NCBI GenBank assembly: GCA_019188255.1
Contig: JAETXT010000011.1
Location: 1,240,001 to 1,304,000, forward strand
DNA: 64,000 bases
Reading direction: 5' to 3'
From: Verticillium longisporum
Lineage: Eukaryota > Ascomycota > Sordariomycetes > Glomerellales > Plectosphaerellaceae
Part shown: positions 32,457-45,903 of the stretch, piece after piece
Layout: every line of letters starts with the position of its first letter
Position numbering within the stretch: the first letter of the stretch is position 1
Position numbers and translations under genes: made by a program
Notes under the pieces: generated by a model
Databases searched by the model: none
Seen by the model: the letters and a program-made list of their open reading frames with translations, nothing else
What the model was told of the DNA's origin: nothing

Positions 32457-33595
32457 TCATACCTGTTCATCTCTGTGGTCTCCCTCACCACCCCTGTCAT
32501 TTCCCCTCTTCGGCTTGATCAACAATAAGATGAACATGCCCACGACGATGAGCAACAAGAGCAGTATAATCTTTCTCTTGGTCGTCTTCTTCTGATACCC
32601 AGCCGCAACAACAAGCTCCTTATCGGCCGCTTTGACATCTGTCGCCATATTCTCGACATTATAGTCGATGCGATCCAACATGGTGCCCTGGTCAATGACC
32701 ATATTCTGTAGATCGCGGAAAATATCCGCCAGCTCGATGATGCCTTGAGCAATGTCTTCAATCTCGCGTTCGCGCTGAGTGATGGCAGCATCATTATTCT
32801 GCAACAGTCTCTGCTGTGTCACTTGCAATGTCGACTGTGAGAATGACCTATCTGCATCGGACTCGGTAATGTCGGGGTCTGCGTAGGAACTCGACCCTGG
32901 TTGGGGTGTGGACGACCTTTCACCCACCGGGGTGAAGCCTCCCAAACTACTCATACCGCGCAATTCTGGAGATATGTTAGCACATTGAAGCGAGGTATCT
33001 GAAGGGTTTGCTGAGGCTCACTCTTGAGATATGCGCTTTGCTTCTTCCTGAACAAGGCGCTAGCGTCTTGCACTCTTGACGCTAAAGATATCTGAATATT
33101 CTTCGCCATGGTTTCTTCCCCTTGGCTGATGGTTCCAGCATGTTTTGCCTCCTTGACCATGCGTTCAATGCGCTGGATACAGCCGTGGCAGTCATGGAAC
33201 CCTCTTGTGATCTTTTGTGTGAGATGCTCAATCTCGCGCTCCTCAGCCTTTTTCGCATCCTCATCATCGAATCCTGGGAGCACATGCTTCTGATGCAGGC
33301 GCTCGAGTGTCTGGCTCCTTCGCGCAATATCTGCCAGCAAGTCTGTAATCTCGTCGGAGATGTCGGCCCAGCGCGGGGGCAGAAGATCCATCTCAATCAC
33401 GGCGTCGCCATCGTCCTCGAAGGCACCTGCGGAGAGCAGGCCACGAGTATCCTCAGAGCCCGAGGCGGTTGCATAGTTGTCGCTGAAGGCATTGCCTCCG
33501 CCGGGCCCGCTACTGGTGTACTTTGTTCGTTTTGTTGGGTGATGCGCATAGGACTGCCGATAGGAGATGTATAGATTCGTGCGGTCCCGCCACAT
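32457..33595 (-). CDS. TLG2: t-SNARE, syntaxin 16/Tlg2 type
   Basis: Two exons, 33595-33022 and 32965-32457; 360 residues. Tlg2 is the Qa-SNARE for endosome to trans-Golgi fusion. The N-terminus MWRDRTNLYISYRQSY is the Tlg2 N-peptide that binds the Sec1/Munc18 protein Vps45. A helical Habc region spans about 75-190 (DEITDLLADIARRSQTLERL), the SNARE motif about 255-315 (IEDIAQGIIELADIFRDLQN with the central Gln layer region), and a C-terminal membrane anchor (IILLLLLIVVGMFILLLI) is followed by a short basic/acidic tail. An ATG three codons upstream (33604) is possible; 33595 matches the family start. Intron branch GCTAAC. Confidence 0.93.
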
Positions 33596-34508
33596 GGCGG
33601 ACACGAGAACAAGGAAACAGCGAGTTTCTAGGTATGAACACTATCGTCGTATCTTGCGCTGCGGAGGAGAAGGGTGATGTCGTGCTGGGCCTGGATTGTG
33701 TCAAGATTCGTGGTCTGGAGATTGGCGTGCCGAAGTCAAAGTTGCCAGTCGCGAAGAACGTCGATAATGGCAAAGATCTAGGGGAATCTATGGTCGCATG
33801 ATTGAGCAAAAGCTTCAGTGTGTCGTTATGGTTGGTATGGTCGTCGGCGCCGATGTCACATCAGGCAATGTCCGTCAAGAGTCGTGCTTCAATCCAGAGA
33901 TGCTTGGTGATCTGCAGGTCGAGAACGGGACAAGTCTCAATTAGAGCTGCATCTGGGGATTGCGTCAGGTTCGTTTGTTGGCAGCTGTAACAGCTGGTAA
34001 ACAGGCAGGCACGGAATGAGATGGGGGGTGGGCTACCTACGCAGGTAGCTAGGTACCTACTGGGGTTCAGGTAGTAGTGGACCTGGGCACCTGATTAGTG
34101 AGGAACCTCCCTGGACAGGGGCGTACGTAAGGCACCTTATGTGGCACCAGCTCCGGCCTGGACGCGCACTCTTCCAGTTGCCGTACCCCTGGCAGGTACG
34201 TACCCCATAAGCAGGATATCGGGTGGTACAGCACAGACCAGGCGTGGCCTAGACCCCCTGCCCCTCACTCCTTTCTTGCGAGGAACGGGTGTAATGAGCT
34301 GCCTTGCCCGGCTGTCTCCCTCTCCCCTCCAAGGCCGCACACTAAAGAAAAGCTCGATACCACGACCGGCATCTGGCCAAGACCCACGAACCATCCCGCG
34401 ACATCTACGACAACTGCCTTTCCCGGATCCGACTTGAATCGCATCCAAATCATCCGCCACATTTCACCCTCGTTCCGCACCAACACAGCTCCCCGCTATC
34501 TGCCCAAC
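33596..34508. promoter_or_regulatory. Divergent promoter, TLG2 and calmodulin, with TACCTAGG-type cluster
   Basis: About 0.9 kb. A dense group of CTACCTA, GGTAGCTAGGTACCTA and GGTAG words lies at 34034-34076, with related GGTACGTACC near 34195. Pyrimidine-rich tracts occur just before the calmodulin start. Confidence 0.55.
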
Positions 34509-35554
<1,046 letters not shown>

Positions 35555-36932
35555 AAGGCTTCTCTGCACAGGTAAAACGAGATCCGGCCTGCCTGCATGC
35601 GAGGGCTCCTTGTCCTCGGGCGGGATATAGCGGTACTCGTCGGAGGATCTGGCCAGCGGATAGTCTGCTATTACTTCCTTTGAATGTCGGAGTTGTTTTT
35701 ATGCAAGGTTCGGCGAAAGTGGGATAGTATGGACAGGACATGACAGGACATGAGTTGAGGGACGAGCTAGATGCTTGGCTTCCCATTGATGTGCCAGCGT
35801 TTTCGTCTCTAACCATCCTCACTTGCGCATGATGACTATTTAACGAATGACACTCTTCCAACCAGCCTTGGATCTTCTATCACCATGCTTAAATCAGTCT
35901 GATTTTTAGTTTTAGCGAGCGGTAGACCTCTTCACGACAAGGCGTAACACGTCGGAAGATGACATCGCTGCTTCAGCCCTACAGCCCTACAAATCGATGC
36001 AGGTGCGGCAGTATAGGGTCTTACAGGCCGTTTTTTTTTCCGTTCTTCTTCGGTATACAGCCCGGGATTTGCGCGGTACTGACCAACGCCTAACGCCTGG
36101 TAGAAAGGCCGTTGACCATGTGGTGTGGTCTGGGCAGGTCATCAGCGGGATTGCAGGCACTGCCTCAATGCAGGATCTCGTGGTCACGATGTACCGTCAT
36201 TCCGGGCATGAATCTGCGCGTTTGAACTTCAGTGGGTAGGGATCAATCTATCTGAACAATCTTCATGGCCGCGAATGAAGTCTCACTCATTTGTACGTGG
36301 ATAAGGTCGCAATGGTTGTCCCACAGCGAACTGCACAATTTACCTGATATATAGCCGGACAGAAGTACGAGTGTGACTTGAAAGAGGAAAGCGTATGAAA
36401 TCAATCAATCACTACTTAGGTCCGATACATAGGAAGGGAATTAAGTATTTATTAATCCACTTCAATTAGACTCGCCGCCGCTGAGGTCAACGGTGGCTTG
36501 AAGCTGTTTGAGCACAGATGTTATGGCATGTCGCACCAACCTGATTTCCCAGGCATGAGGACAGTGTGCGGTGCGTGGACTCGTGCCTCTGTAAAGGGGT
36601 ACCCCACCAGGTAGCTGGCGGGACCAGGGTGGCTCTCTAGGTACCTAGGTAGGTGGTTACTACTGGTGCCTGTCAACGACGGACACACAGGCGCCTTACA
36701 GTTGGCGATACCTTCAACCCACCTTACCTTGGGGCACCATCTTGTCCCGCTTGCGATCCGAAAGCCCTACTCTCCCATGCTTTACGGCATCGCTCGACGT
36801 CGACGATTATCCCGCACCAAGAAACGATACCTCACACCGTCTGTCGGCCTTGACACCACGCAGAAGCCCCTTCTAAGGGCCACCGCCAAGTAGCCATCAT
36901 GGCCTCGCGTACGAGCGTTCCCTTCTCTGACA
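35555..36932. promoter_or_regulatory. Calmodulin 3' flank and AP-1 gamma promoter
   Basis: About 1.4 kb, no gene supported. A TACCTAGGTAGGT cluster with GGTAGCTGG lies at 36608-36665, about 270 bp upstream of the AP-1 gamma start. Confidence 0.5.
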
Positions 36933-39651
36933 ATGGCCCCGAACAATCCACTCACACCATACCTTGCAGTCAAACAGTTCATCCGCAACGTTCGCGCCGC
37001 CAAGACAATTGCAGACGAACGAGCGGTCATCCAAAAAGAAAGCGCTTCGATTCGAGCAAGCTTCCGAGAAGAGAGCCACGATCCTGGTGTTCGGTGCGAA
37101 TGATCTTAAGCTGCAACACCTGCTATTCCTTTCTACATCTCAAGAGCTAACGTTTTGGTGACTAGGCGCAACAATGTCGCGAAGCTCCTATATCTCTTCA
37201 CACTTGGAGAGAGAACGCATTTCGGCCAGATCGAATGTCTGAAGCTCCTAGCATCACCACGTTTTGCCGACAAAAGGCTCGGCCATTTAGCCACAAGTTT
37301 GCTCCTCGACGAAAACCAAGAGGTCTTGACCCTCGTCACCAACTCCTTGAAAAAGTACGATTTTGCTTGGGATACAGCAGCTTAGAAAATGCTGACATGA
37401 TGCCAGTGACCTTGGTCATTCCAACCAATATATCGTCGGCCTCGCCCTCTGCACTCTGGGCAACATCGCGTCTGTCGAGATGTCTAGGGATCTTTTCGCT
37501 GAAGTCGAACAATGCATCGCCACCTCGAATCCTTATATCCGCAGGAAAGCTGCCCTTTGTGCCATGCGCATTTGTCGAAAGGTGCCCGACCTCCAGGAAC
37601 ACTTCGTCGAGAAGGCAGCTCATCTTCTCTCGGATCGAAACCATGGTGTTCTGCTCTCAGGCCTGACGCTTGTCACGAGCTTATGCGAGGCTAAGGAAGA
37701 AGAAGGGGGCGAGGAAGGCATCGTGGATAAGTTCAAGCAGTTCGTCCCTCAGCTTATCCGAACACTCAAAGGGCTCGCCACGTCAGGCTATGCTCCGGAG
37801 CACGACGTCACTGGCATCACGGATCCATTTGTCCAGGTCAAGATTCTACGCTTGCTACGAGTACTTGCAGTTGGCGATGCGCAGGTCAGCGAACAAATCA
37901 ACGATATCCTGGCCCAGGTAGCAACGAACACCGATTCCTCCAAGAACGTGGGCAACTCTATTTTATACGAGGCTGTTCGGACAATTTTGGACATCGAAGC
38001 CGACTCCGGGCTTCGTGTTCTCGGTGTCAACATTCTGGGAAAGTTCCTTTCCAACAGGGACAACAATATCCGTTACGTTGCTCTGAACACTCTCATCCGA
38101 GTGGTGGCTATCGAGCCGAATGCCGTTCAGAGGCACCGTAACACGATCCTTGAGTGTCTGAGGGACCCGGATATCAGTATCAGGCGGCGAGCCCTGGATC
38201 TCAGCTTCACTCTCATTAACGAAAGCAACGTTCGTGTTCTGATCCGGGAGCTCCTCGCCTTCCTTGAGGTGGCCGATAGCGAGTTCAAGCCCACAATGAC
38301 AAGCCAGATTGGCATGGCCGCCGACAAGTACGCTCCCAACAAACGATGGCACGTGGACACGATGCTGCGCGTGTTGACCTTGGCCGGCAACTACGTTAAG
38401 GAACCTATTATGGCCTCGTTCATCCGTCTTGTGGCGACCACTACAGAGCTACAGACATATGCCGTCCAGAAGCTCTACACCAGCCTTAAGAAGGACATCA
38501 CACAGGAAAGCTTGACGCAGGCTGGCTCTTGGTGTATCGGAGAATACGGCGACGCGCTTCTTCGAGGTGGACAGTACGAGGAGGAAGAACTGGTGCAGGA
38601 AGTCAAGGAACATGAGATCATTGACCTCTTCGCGTCGATTCTTAACAGCAGCTACGCCACACAAGTGGCGACAGAGTATATCGTAACTGCACTCATGAAG
38701 CTGACAACAAGGCTGTCCGACCCTGCGCAGATTGAACGGGTGAGACGTTTGCTGCAGGCAAACCAGACCAGCCTCGATGTCGAGGTGCAGCAGCGAGCCG
38801 TCGAATATGGCAACCTTTTCTCGCACGATCAAATCCGTCGGGGTGTACTCGAGAAGATGCCTCCTCCGCAGATAAAGGAAGAATCGAGGGTTTTGGGACC
38901 TGCTACAACAAAGAAGAAGTCCAACAAGGCAGCCAACAGAAAGTCCAAGATCATCAAGCCAACCGAAGAAGACCTTCTCTTCGACATCAACAGTGACGCA
39001 CCGGCTAGCGTTCCAGCACCTATTGGCGGCCAGAACAACGCCGATCTGCTTGCTGACATTCTCGGTGGCAGTGGCACATCGTCATCTGCGCCAAACGCTG
39101 CATCACCCCCACCCCAGCAGTCGAACGTTGCAAGCATCATGGACATGTTTGGGCCCAACCCAGGCCAGTCTGCACCATCACCTGCGCCTGGTGGCTCTAG
39201 CTTGGACATCATGTCATCCATGTCTGGTACACCGCCGCCTGCGCAGGCAGTGCCGCAGGCCTCTGCGGGCATTCCTTGCTACGACGGCAACGATCTCAAT
39301 GTTACATTCCAAGTGCAGCGCAATGCCGAGGGGTTAGTGCAAGCTACGGCGCGGTTCCGGAACACTTCGGGTTCTGTCACACTCTCGAATGTCGGTCTGC
39401 AAGCGGCTGTGCCGAAATCGCAGAAGCTACAGCTCATGGCCATTTCTAGCACGGATCTCAGCCCTGGAGCTGATGCGAGCCAGGTAATGAGGGTATCTGG
39501 CGTTAAGGGGGTATGTTTTTCCCATGCCACTATTTTATCGACGAAAATGCTTACCATGTTTTAGCCACTGAGGTTGCGTTTAAGGATTCAGTTTGTTCAT
39601 CCCTCTGCGGGACAGTTGACAGAGCAAGTGAATTGGACAGAAGCGCAGTGA
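36933..39651 (+). CDS. APL4: AP-1 complex subunit gamma (gamma-adaptin)
   Basis: Exons 36933-37093, 37166-37354, 37407-39510, 39565-39651; 846 residues. The large subunit of the AP-1 clathrin adaptor for trans-Golgi/endosome sorting. The adaptin trunk (about 1-590) is highly conserved: [20 protein letters not shown] across the first junction, [40 protein letters not shown] across the second, and [21 protein letters not shown] Lys-rich and then Pro/Gly/Ser-rich hinge (about 620-720) leads to the gamma-ear (about 725-846), whose end lies in the last exon ([24 protein letters not shown]). Length and frame are complete. Upstream in-frame Mets belong to another frame, so [10 protein letters not shown] was chosen. 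Confidence 0.95.
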
Positions 39652-40254
39652 GTTCTTTGTTGCATATTCAAGGCATCAGGCGAGCAACGAGTGGGCCTTG
39701 CTCGGTCTGCAGCAGATCGAGCAACAGGGGCGCAGAAATACGAAGATACAAAGTGCAAGTCGCTCTGTTACTTCGAGCGTGCTTTTTTGTCGCGATATTG
39801 CGTTACAACGGAGCGACGCTCGGTGGATGAACGCGAAAAGAGTAAATAACCAAGACATTCGATCAACCTCGTCTATCTACTTCAATAGACATGAATTGAG
39901 CAGACGATTACAAGACTGATGATAGGTGCCTAAATGGAGACACTCTCTTCGCGGTTCAAGGAAGAGGAGACTGAACCAACTGAGGCGCTCACAACATGTA
40001 GGCTCTTTATCCAGATGTCATGATTTGTCTTTCGCCCTTGTATCTATCACGCCGTGGCGGGTGTGGAGTGCTTCGATCCCTACCATCTTTTTAAGAAGTC
40101 TGCTCCACCTCGGGGTCACTCGGCCTGAAAGCTTTGATTGAACCTCTGTCGCTCGTCATATGGCGGCAACCAACACAGTCTTCGAAATATCACCGATAAT
40201 CCGGTTTCGTGCATGTATCTTCGTTTCCACCTTTTGTCTCCATACATACCTAGA
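39652..40254. promoter_or_regulatory. AP-1 gamma 3' flank and promoter of OXNAD1-like gene
   Basis: About 0.6 kb, nothing else seen. Confidence 0.5.
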
Positions 40255-41305
40255 ATGGCCACTCCAACTCATCCGACAACTTCACATGAGGAGCGCACTG
40301 CTGAGGAACCGCGTGATGCTGTATGATCGACCTGTCAACGCTGTGAAGCAGCATTTCATTCGTTGACAAATGAACAGGAGATACACTCAGTCATCGTCGA
40401 CGATATCACCGAGATTAACTTGTCCGTTCGCCTCTTCAGGCTCAAGACAGTGAATGGGCTGCCCTTGACAGTTCGTTGACCTTGCCCAACACCTGCTACG
40501 TGCAGCGCCGCGCGAGATGGGCTCGTTTTCGTGTGAAGTTAACTTGCAATTGCAGTTTCTCCCAGGCCAGTGGCTTGATACCTTCGTCCCAGGCATACCT
40601 GAAGCAGGCGGCTTCACCATCACATCTCCTCCGCACCTTGCCCACTCGCCAGTACCCTACGTTGAGCTCGCCATCCAACGATCCCCGACAAATGCACCGG
40701 CGGCCTGGCTCTTCCAGCCTACCGCGCAGGTACTCAGAAGGACACTCCAAGTTCGTGTCGGAGGGGCCTTCGTCTGGCCACCGCCTCGCATGGAGCTTGC
40801 TCGCGTGCAGAACATCCTGTTCGTGGCTGGTGGTGTGGGGATCAACCCATTGATGAGCATCGTGAGCCATCTTACGAGCGGCCAAAACCCTCCGCCGTTT
40901 ACTGTAGAATTCATGTATGCCACCAAGATTCCGTCCGAGGCATGGGACAATGGCAGTCTGCGACTGGACAATATCCTGTTCATGACGAGACTATTAAAGC
41001 TATTTTCGGAAGGTTCTATCACTGGTCGGTTGAGCCTTTTCCTCACTGGCGATACTCGAGGAGAAAAGGCTGTTATCGACCTCCAGAGAGCAGAGCTATC
41101 AAATCCAAAATCCTGCGTTGCACATTGCAGGAGAATGGCAGTTGAAGATCTAGAAAAAGCGTTGGGGCCAAAGGATCGGCATCAGGCCAGTGTCGCCTAC
41201 ATCTGCGGAGTGCCAGCCATGACGGATATGCTCGCACAGCATCTTACCGGTCATGGTGGCCTGTCAATGGAAAAAGACCAAGTTTTATTCGAAAAATGGT
41301 GGTAA
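40255..41305 (+). CDS. OXNAD1-like FAD/NAD-binding oxidoreductase
   Basis: Exons 40255-40320, 40378-40470, 40556-41305; 302 residues. A ferredoxin-NADP-reductase-fold protein; the physiological substrate of this family is not established to my knowledge. The FAD half has FLPGQWLDTFVPG (spanning the second junction) and GGFTITSPP; the nucleotide half has ILFVAGGVGINPLMSIVSHL (GGxGINP) and the C-terminal CGVPAMTDM. Intron 2 uses an unusual GTTCGT donor. No clear targeting signal. The gene is convergent with the next gene, 139 bp between stops. It resembles human OXNAD1 more than cytochrome b5 reductase because it keeps the GGF(S/T)I element. Confidence 0.82.
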
Positions 41306-41444
41306 CAACACATAAGGGCTAGGTAGGAAGACCGAGGAGTGCAGTTGATAAATGTTTCGACGTTGCTTCAATCTAACAACGTTGTGCCTCCTGAGCTACG
41401 AAACTTTGGATGACCATTCCGGTGGGTACCACCTTCGTAGTTCG

Positions 41445-43147
41445 TCATCCATCAGTTGTATCCGCCTGATCCATGCTCAAACTTTCCTTTCCCTTGCGCC
41501 TACGAAGAGGGGATGGACTTCGCTTTAACCAAGCCCCCTCCGGTATTGGCATAGCACTATCCGCCAAAGGGAGTGCTTGGTTTCGGAAACCGTGCCGGGC
41601 TGGTGACGATATGTCACAAAGCTGACAATCAGTAGCCGCGTCGCTAATAATTTGCTGTTCGTTCGGTACATAAGCACGCGACGAAGTTTGAGAACATTCG
41701 GAAACAGCCGGTGATACGCTATAGTTAGATAGAGACTCCATACTGAGCGGTTGAGGCAGTGGACGATCTCCAGGGTCCGTGTTCCTCTCCGCGTTTGTTC
41801 TCAGTGAGGCCAGTACCACTCGTGTTGCAACTTGAATCTCAGCGTTGTCAACTGTATTATAGTCATCAATGTAAGGTAATAGTGATGAGGCAATCGACAA
41901 AGCTCTGGACGCCCCCGATGACTTCCTTGAATGGCTCTCTGCCGGTGGCAGAATCGGCAGCGGCCGCTGCAAGTAATGATCGACCGGCCTTTGTGATGTC
42001 TTGTGAGGCGGCAGCATGTGTTGGTGTGCGACCACCGGCAGGATCTCCTCGCAGATGTCAAGCGTACGTGATGCTCTAGCTTCTTGATGAGAGGCATCAT
42101 CAAGAAATATCTGTGGCCAAAGGGGCATGTCTCTCAGCGCGTTACCATCATCAAAACACACAGCCTTCTGAGTAGGCGACAGGCTGAAATAAAACCCATT
42201 ATTGTCGCTGGTCGTTGAGTCAACCTCGCCTGATGCGTCGGTCTCGCCACCGCAGAAGAGAAGATCGGTGCTTGCGTGACGTTCAGACCAAGGAATAAGG
42301 TTCAGCTCCTTCAGGCTATCCTATGACCTGTAATAGAACCGGAATGCAGCAAAAGGAGAGTCCTTGGGGTCAATCAGCACCCAATTGTAATATGCGAGAT
42401 CTTGTGGATTCTCCACCAAGCCACCGGAGGGGCATCTTGTACCGCGTTAGCGTGCTGCGTCGGCAGAACGGATGCAGACCCAGTCAGGAAAGCGAAATCT
42501 TACGTGATGCCATAGTCAACTTGATCACGATATTCGCCAGGGCGAGGAGCCTGTCTTTGTCTTCCCATGGATCGGAAAGCTTGTACCTCCAGTAGCCCTC
42601 CGTTCGTAGCAACAGACGTGCCGATTGTGTTGGCCGAAAAATAGAAGTATCTCTTCTCAACGCCGTCGAGCCCGAGTTTGACACCGTGTTCTAAGGAACG
42701 CCATCTGCTGCTCGGCTCGAATAAGCCATACTCAACGGTGCCAGTATTGGCGTTCAGCTTGGAGCCATCGGTGCCCCATGAGACCATTCGGCGACCGTTG
42801 AGAAGGAGCACAAAGTAAACGTGGCTTGAGGATACTGGGATACGGTCGACGACCCAGTCAACAGCAAACTGTGTTCCTGGTTCTGAGGGGACGTAGACCG
42901 AAACTCTAGGATGTGCCTTATGTTGAATACAGTAGTTGTTGTCTGAGCTGAGCTGTGTGGCAGATGGAGGATGGTTGAGAGATGGCTCTGTTGTATCCGT
43001 GCCCACAAGACGGACTGAACAGGAGTCGGGATGGGGAAATTCTGGGAGACTTCTTTCTCGCTTATTCTGCTCGTGGGCTGCTCTTGTGCCGTCGGGATGT
43101 CTTCTGACAGGAACAATCGAGACACGTATGCCTCGAAGCCACGCCAT
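41445..43147 (-). CDS. Uncharacterised protein, with an in-frame TAG
   Basis: Two exons, 43147-42504 and 42435-41445; 544 residues if one internal stop is read through. I do not recognise the family. The N-terminal half looks like a beta-rich folded domain (PRVSVYVPSEPGTQFAVDWV, YFVLLLNGRRMVSWGTDGSK) ending in YGITCPSGGLVENPQDLAYY across the splice junction. The C-terminal half is Ser/Pro-rich and ends with a basic KRSPSPLRRRKGK motif, a possible nuclear signal. Codon 253 (42321-42323) is TAG between FRFYYRS and DSLKELNLIPWSE, all in one frame; a single base change from TGG would give Trp. The total length is divisible by three, so no indel is needed. Confidence 0.72.
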
Positions 43148-43854
43148 GTCTGATCAGATTGGACAGATCCTGCCGTGTGGTCGAGAACGCGTCGAGTTCG
43201 CTAGCCGTGCGAAATGAATCAATGTGTTGAAGAAACGACACTCAGGCGGCAGGAAAATCAGAAAAGGAGTTGAAATCGGGTTCCTGCGTTGTTACGTCAA
43301 AAAGACGAAGGAAACAGAGTGAATGTAGTACTACCTGTTGTGTTGGGCGCTCTTTGGCTGTTTCAGCCCGGCCCAGAGAGGAAAGCGCCACCCAGATTAT
43401 GACAAGACCAGGCCTTCCGTGTTGAATATAAGCTTCTAATGAAAATTATTGCTGCACCTATAAGAATGATGTGGCGACCAAAACAAACCAAGAAAAAGGT
43501 TGTTTGGCTCAGACCTGCACAGCCCTCGTCTCATGTCGATATTGTCTGTCACCAAGACAGCTCAAGGACTCTATTGGGTTAGGGACATATGTATACTGGG
43601 TTATGACCGGAGCGCTGGGTGGCTGAACTATGCAGGCAAGCATGTGCATCTCTTTCATCTCGGCGTCGCCAACCAGGCCTAGCAAAGTGCCAAGACACAC
43701 GATTCCGGTCAACGCCGTCAATATCACGTGCACAGATCCAGGCAGGCCAAGGTCGTGTTTCTTATTTGGTGAGATTTCTTTCGAGTGAAAGCTGCTGTTC
43801 CGGTGCTCTTGTACAATTGGTTGTTTCCCCGCTCTCCGTTATCATCCTTGGAGC
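43148..43854. other. Intergenic region, no gene seen
   Basis: About 0.7 kb containing the promoter of the gene at 43147 and the 3' flank of the complex I subunit gene. Confidence 0.5.
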
Positions 43855-44306
43855 TCATGAACTCTCGGTCAAGCTCTTCGTTGACTCTTCACCACCCAGG
43901 GTGCCCAGGCTTCGGATGTGACCGGCACTCGGAGCGCTGTCTCGCTCGCTAGCAGTCGCCGCCTTTCTGTACGCAGCTTGCAGCGCTCTCGTCCTCGCGG
44001 CCTGTTTGTTTGGACGAATGTGAGTCGGGGATCAGCGCATCTCGAGAGTTCTCCCCAGGAAAGCTGGCTTACCTCTTTCTTGTGGTGCAGGCACTCGTAG
44101 TAGTCCTCTAGGGCGGCACCACACTTGGCCTTGCCCTTGCCATCTTCCTCAGTCGTGTTGACAACGTAGCAGCCGAGCAGCTCTTGCCAGAAGGGAAAGC
44201 ACCTCGAGGGTCCTACACGGCGGAATCCCCACCCGTCAGCGACCAATACCTATCAATTGGGACATATCGTGGTCGTACCGCCATGTGCGCCGAATCCGGA
44301 AGCCAT
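43855..44306 (-). CDS. NADH:ubiquinone oxidoreductase NDUFS5-type subunit (fungal ~11.5 kDa)
   Basis: Exons 44306-44279, 44212-44073, 44001-43855; 104 residues. An accessory subunit of complex I on the intermembrane-space side. It starts MASGFGAHGGPSRCFPFWQE and contains two CX9C motifs (Cys14-Cys24 and Cys40-Cys50), the signature of Mia40-imported twin-CX9C proteins, then DYYECLHHKKE, the NDUFS5 hallmark. The C-terminal extension (AARTRALQAAYRKAA and beyond) is of fungal length. Donors GTACGA and GTAAGC. No N-terminal presequence, as expected. Confidence 0.9.
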
Positions 44307-45101
44307 TGTATTGGTTGTTAGCTTCAACGTTGGGGTGCTCGTGAATCTTGTCGATGTCCTTGCAGTTGATGCGCACTGGACGTCGAAGTTGGAGATGGAT
44401 GTAAATTGTGTTACATAAGCAGAGATGACCCAGTCAAAACTGCTCCATCATGATTGGCTAACATGTGTTGAAGAGCACCAACAGTTGATTCCCTGCAGAC
44501 CGCCTGCCGCTTCTAGCGCCATTCTAGCCTAGGTGCCCCTCGTTCCTTTCATTCTGCCGTTCAGTTTCTGAAAGTTCTAAGATGTTCGAGGTACAGCATA
44601 TGCTTCCAAGGCGACCGTCAGGCAATCGATCACAGAACCAGCATTCGGAGTCATCTTATGGATCACCAATTTCATTGTCATCAACAACACAATCACAGGC
44701 GCGGCCTGGGCTTTACTCTAAGAACGCGATCCGGGCTGGGCTGGTGCCCATGGCACCAACAAGAACATTCGAGGCAGCGGTTCTGCGCGTTGGCCAATGT
44801 CTGGTCCATGAGCAACTGCGGCTGGAAATCCGCTGGTGGTCGACATTCATGATGGTGGTATGGAATTTCGCATAGGATGTTGGGTTCGCGCCTGGACAGT
44901 GTGCGTTTGAAGTGGTGTGGTCGAGAATGGTATGATTCGTTTGGTGACTCGTGCGTCGAGGATGAGCCGACGGCTGGCTACCTAGACAGCCTGGCATGTG
45001 TGCTCCCTGACACCGTGCCGCCCCGGGGCAATCGCCCAATGTTCTACCCGCAAAAACCAAAGCCCAAGTCTTGTCCACTCTTCCCCAGTGCCGCCAACAA
45101 T
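44307..45101. promoter_or_regulatory. Promoter of complex I subunit gene and eS28 3' flank
   Basis: About 0.8 kb. The open frames here (44582-44875 plus, 44713-45078 minus) show no recognisable domain and are not annotated. Confidence 0.45.
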
Positions 45102-45437
45102 TTACCGAAGACGCCTGGCCTCACGCTCGGACTCGAGGAGGCAGAGGATGTCATCCTCACGGACTGTGAGATCACACCGGTTAGCCCAACGACCCTTCAA
45201 GCTCTGTTTGCGATAGAATGCCGACGTACCAGGGCCCTTGACGTTACGGATGATGGAACGGGTCTGGTCGTCCATGAACTCGACGCGAACCTGGGTGACA
45301 CCACCGCGCGAGCCTATTCCAATCAATCAGCAACCAGCCGCCCCCAAAAGTGTGTTTTCGTCAAGTGCATTCGTACCGGTGCGGCCGAGGACACGGGACA
45401 CCTTGAACAGCTTAACGGGAGTCTTAGAGGAATCCAT
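45102..45437 (-). CDS. RPS28: 40S ribosomal protein eS28
   Basis: Exons 45437-45377, 45313-45230, 45163-45102; 68 residues, the expected length. A small-subunit protein at the mRNA exit region. It reads [60 protein letters not shown], then EREARRLR, almost the universal eS28 sequence; both introns (GTACGA, GTACGT donors) split Gly/Val codons. It is divergent from SEC39 with 466 bp between the start codons. Confidence 0.96.
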
Positions 45438-45903
45438 CGTCGCAAATGTGAGGTTTTCGGAAGCGGGTTGCGATCGATCGGGTAAGTGGACGGGAGGGTG
45501 TGTCGGAGCGTTGGGCGAAGGGCGATTTGTCGTGAGGCCGTTTTGGTGGTCAAAGTGGATGTTTTCTGTGATTCGGCAGGGTTTTCGGAGTAGGGCAGGC
45601 ACTTTGCGCTGCCAGTCACGTGCCCGGGTGTCTTGGAGTGCCAGTTTGTGTGCACAGTGCCCACCAGCTGTCACCCACCCCAGCCAGACTGAGTGAGGGA
45701 GCCCCACCAAAGGTCAAGGATGACGCTGTGCTTCGCTCCACTTGCAGACAGGAAGGAGCTTTGGAGACCTTCAATCAAGCCGATGTGGCTTATTGGATGC
45801 GGCTCCCGTACAACATCGACTCGATACATCGAAACCTGTACAAGGTTGACCTTCGACCACCAAACTCGTCACCGCTTCCGAATATGTGACTTCTTTGCGC
45901 ATA
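45438..45903. promoter_or_regulatory. Divergent promoter, eS28 and SEC39
   Basis: 466 bp that must contain both promoters. No ribosomal-protein gene element was identified with confidence. Confidence 0.55.
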
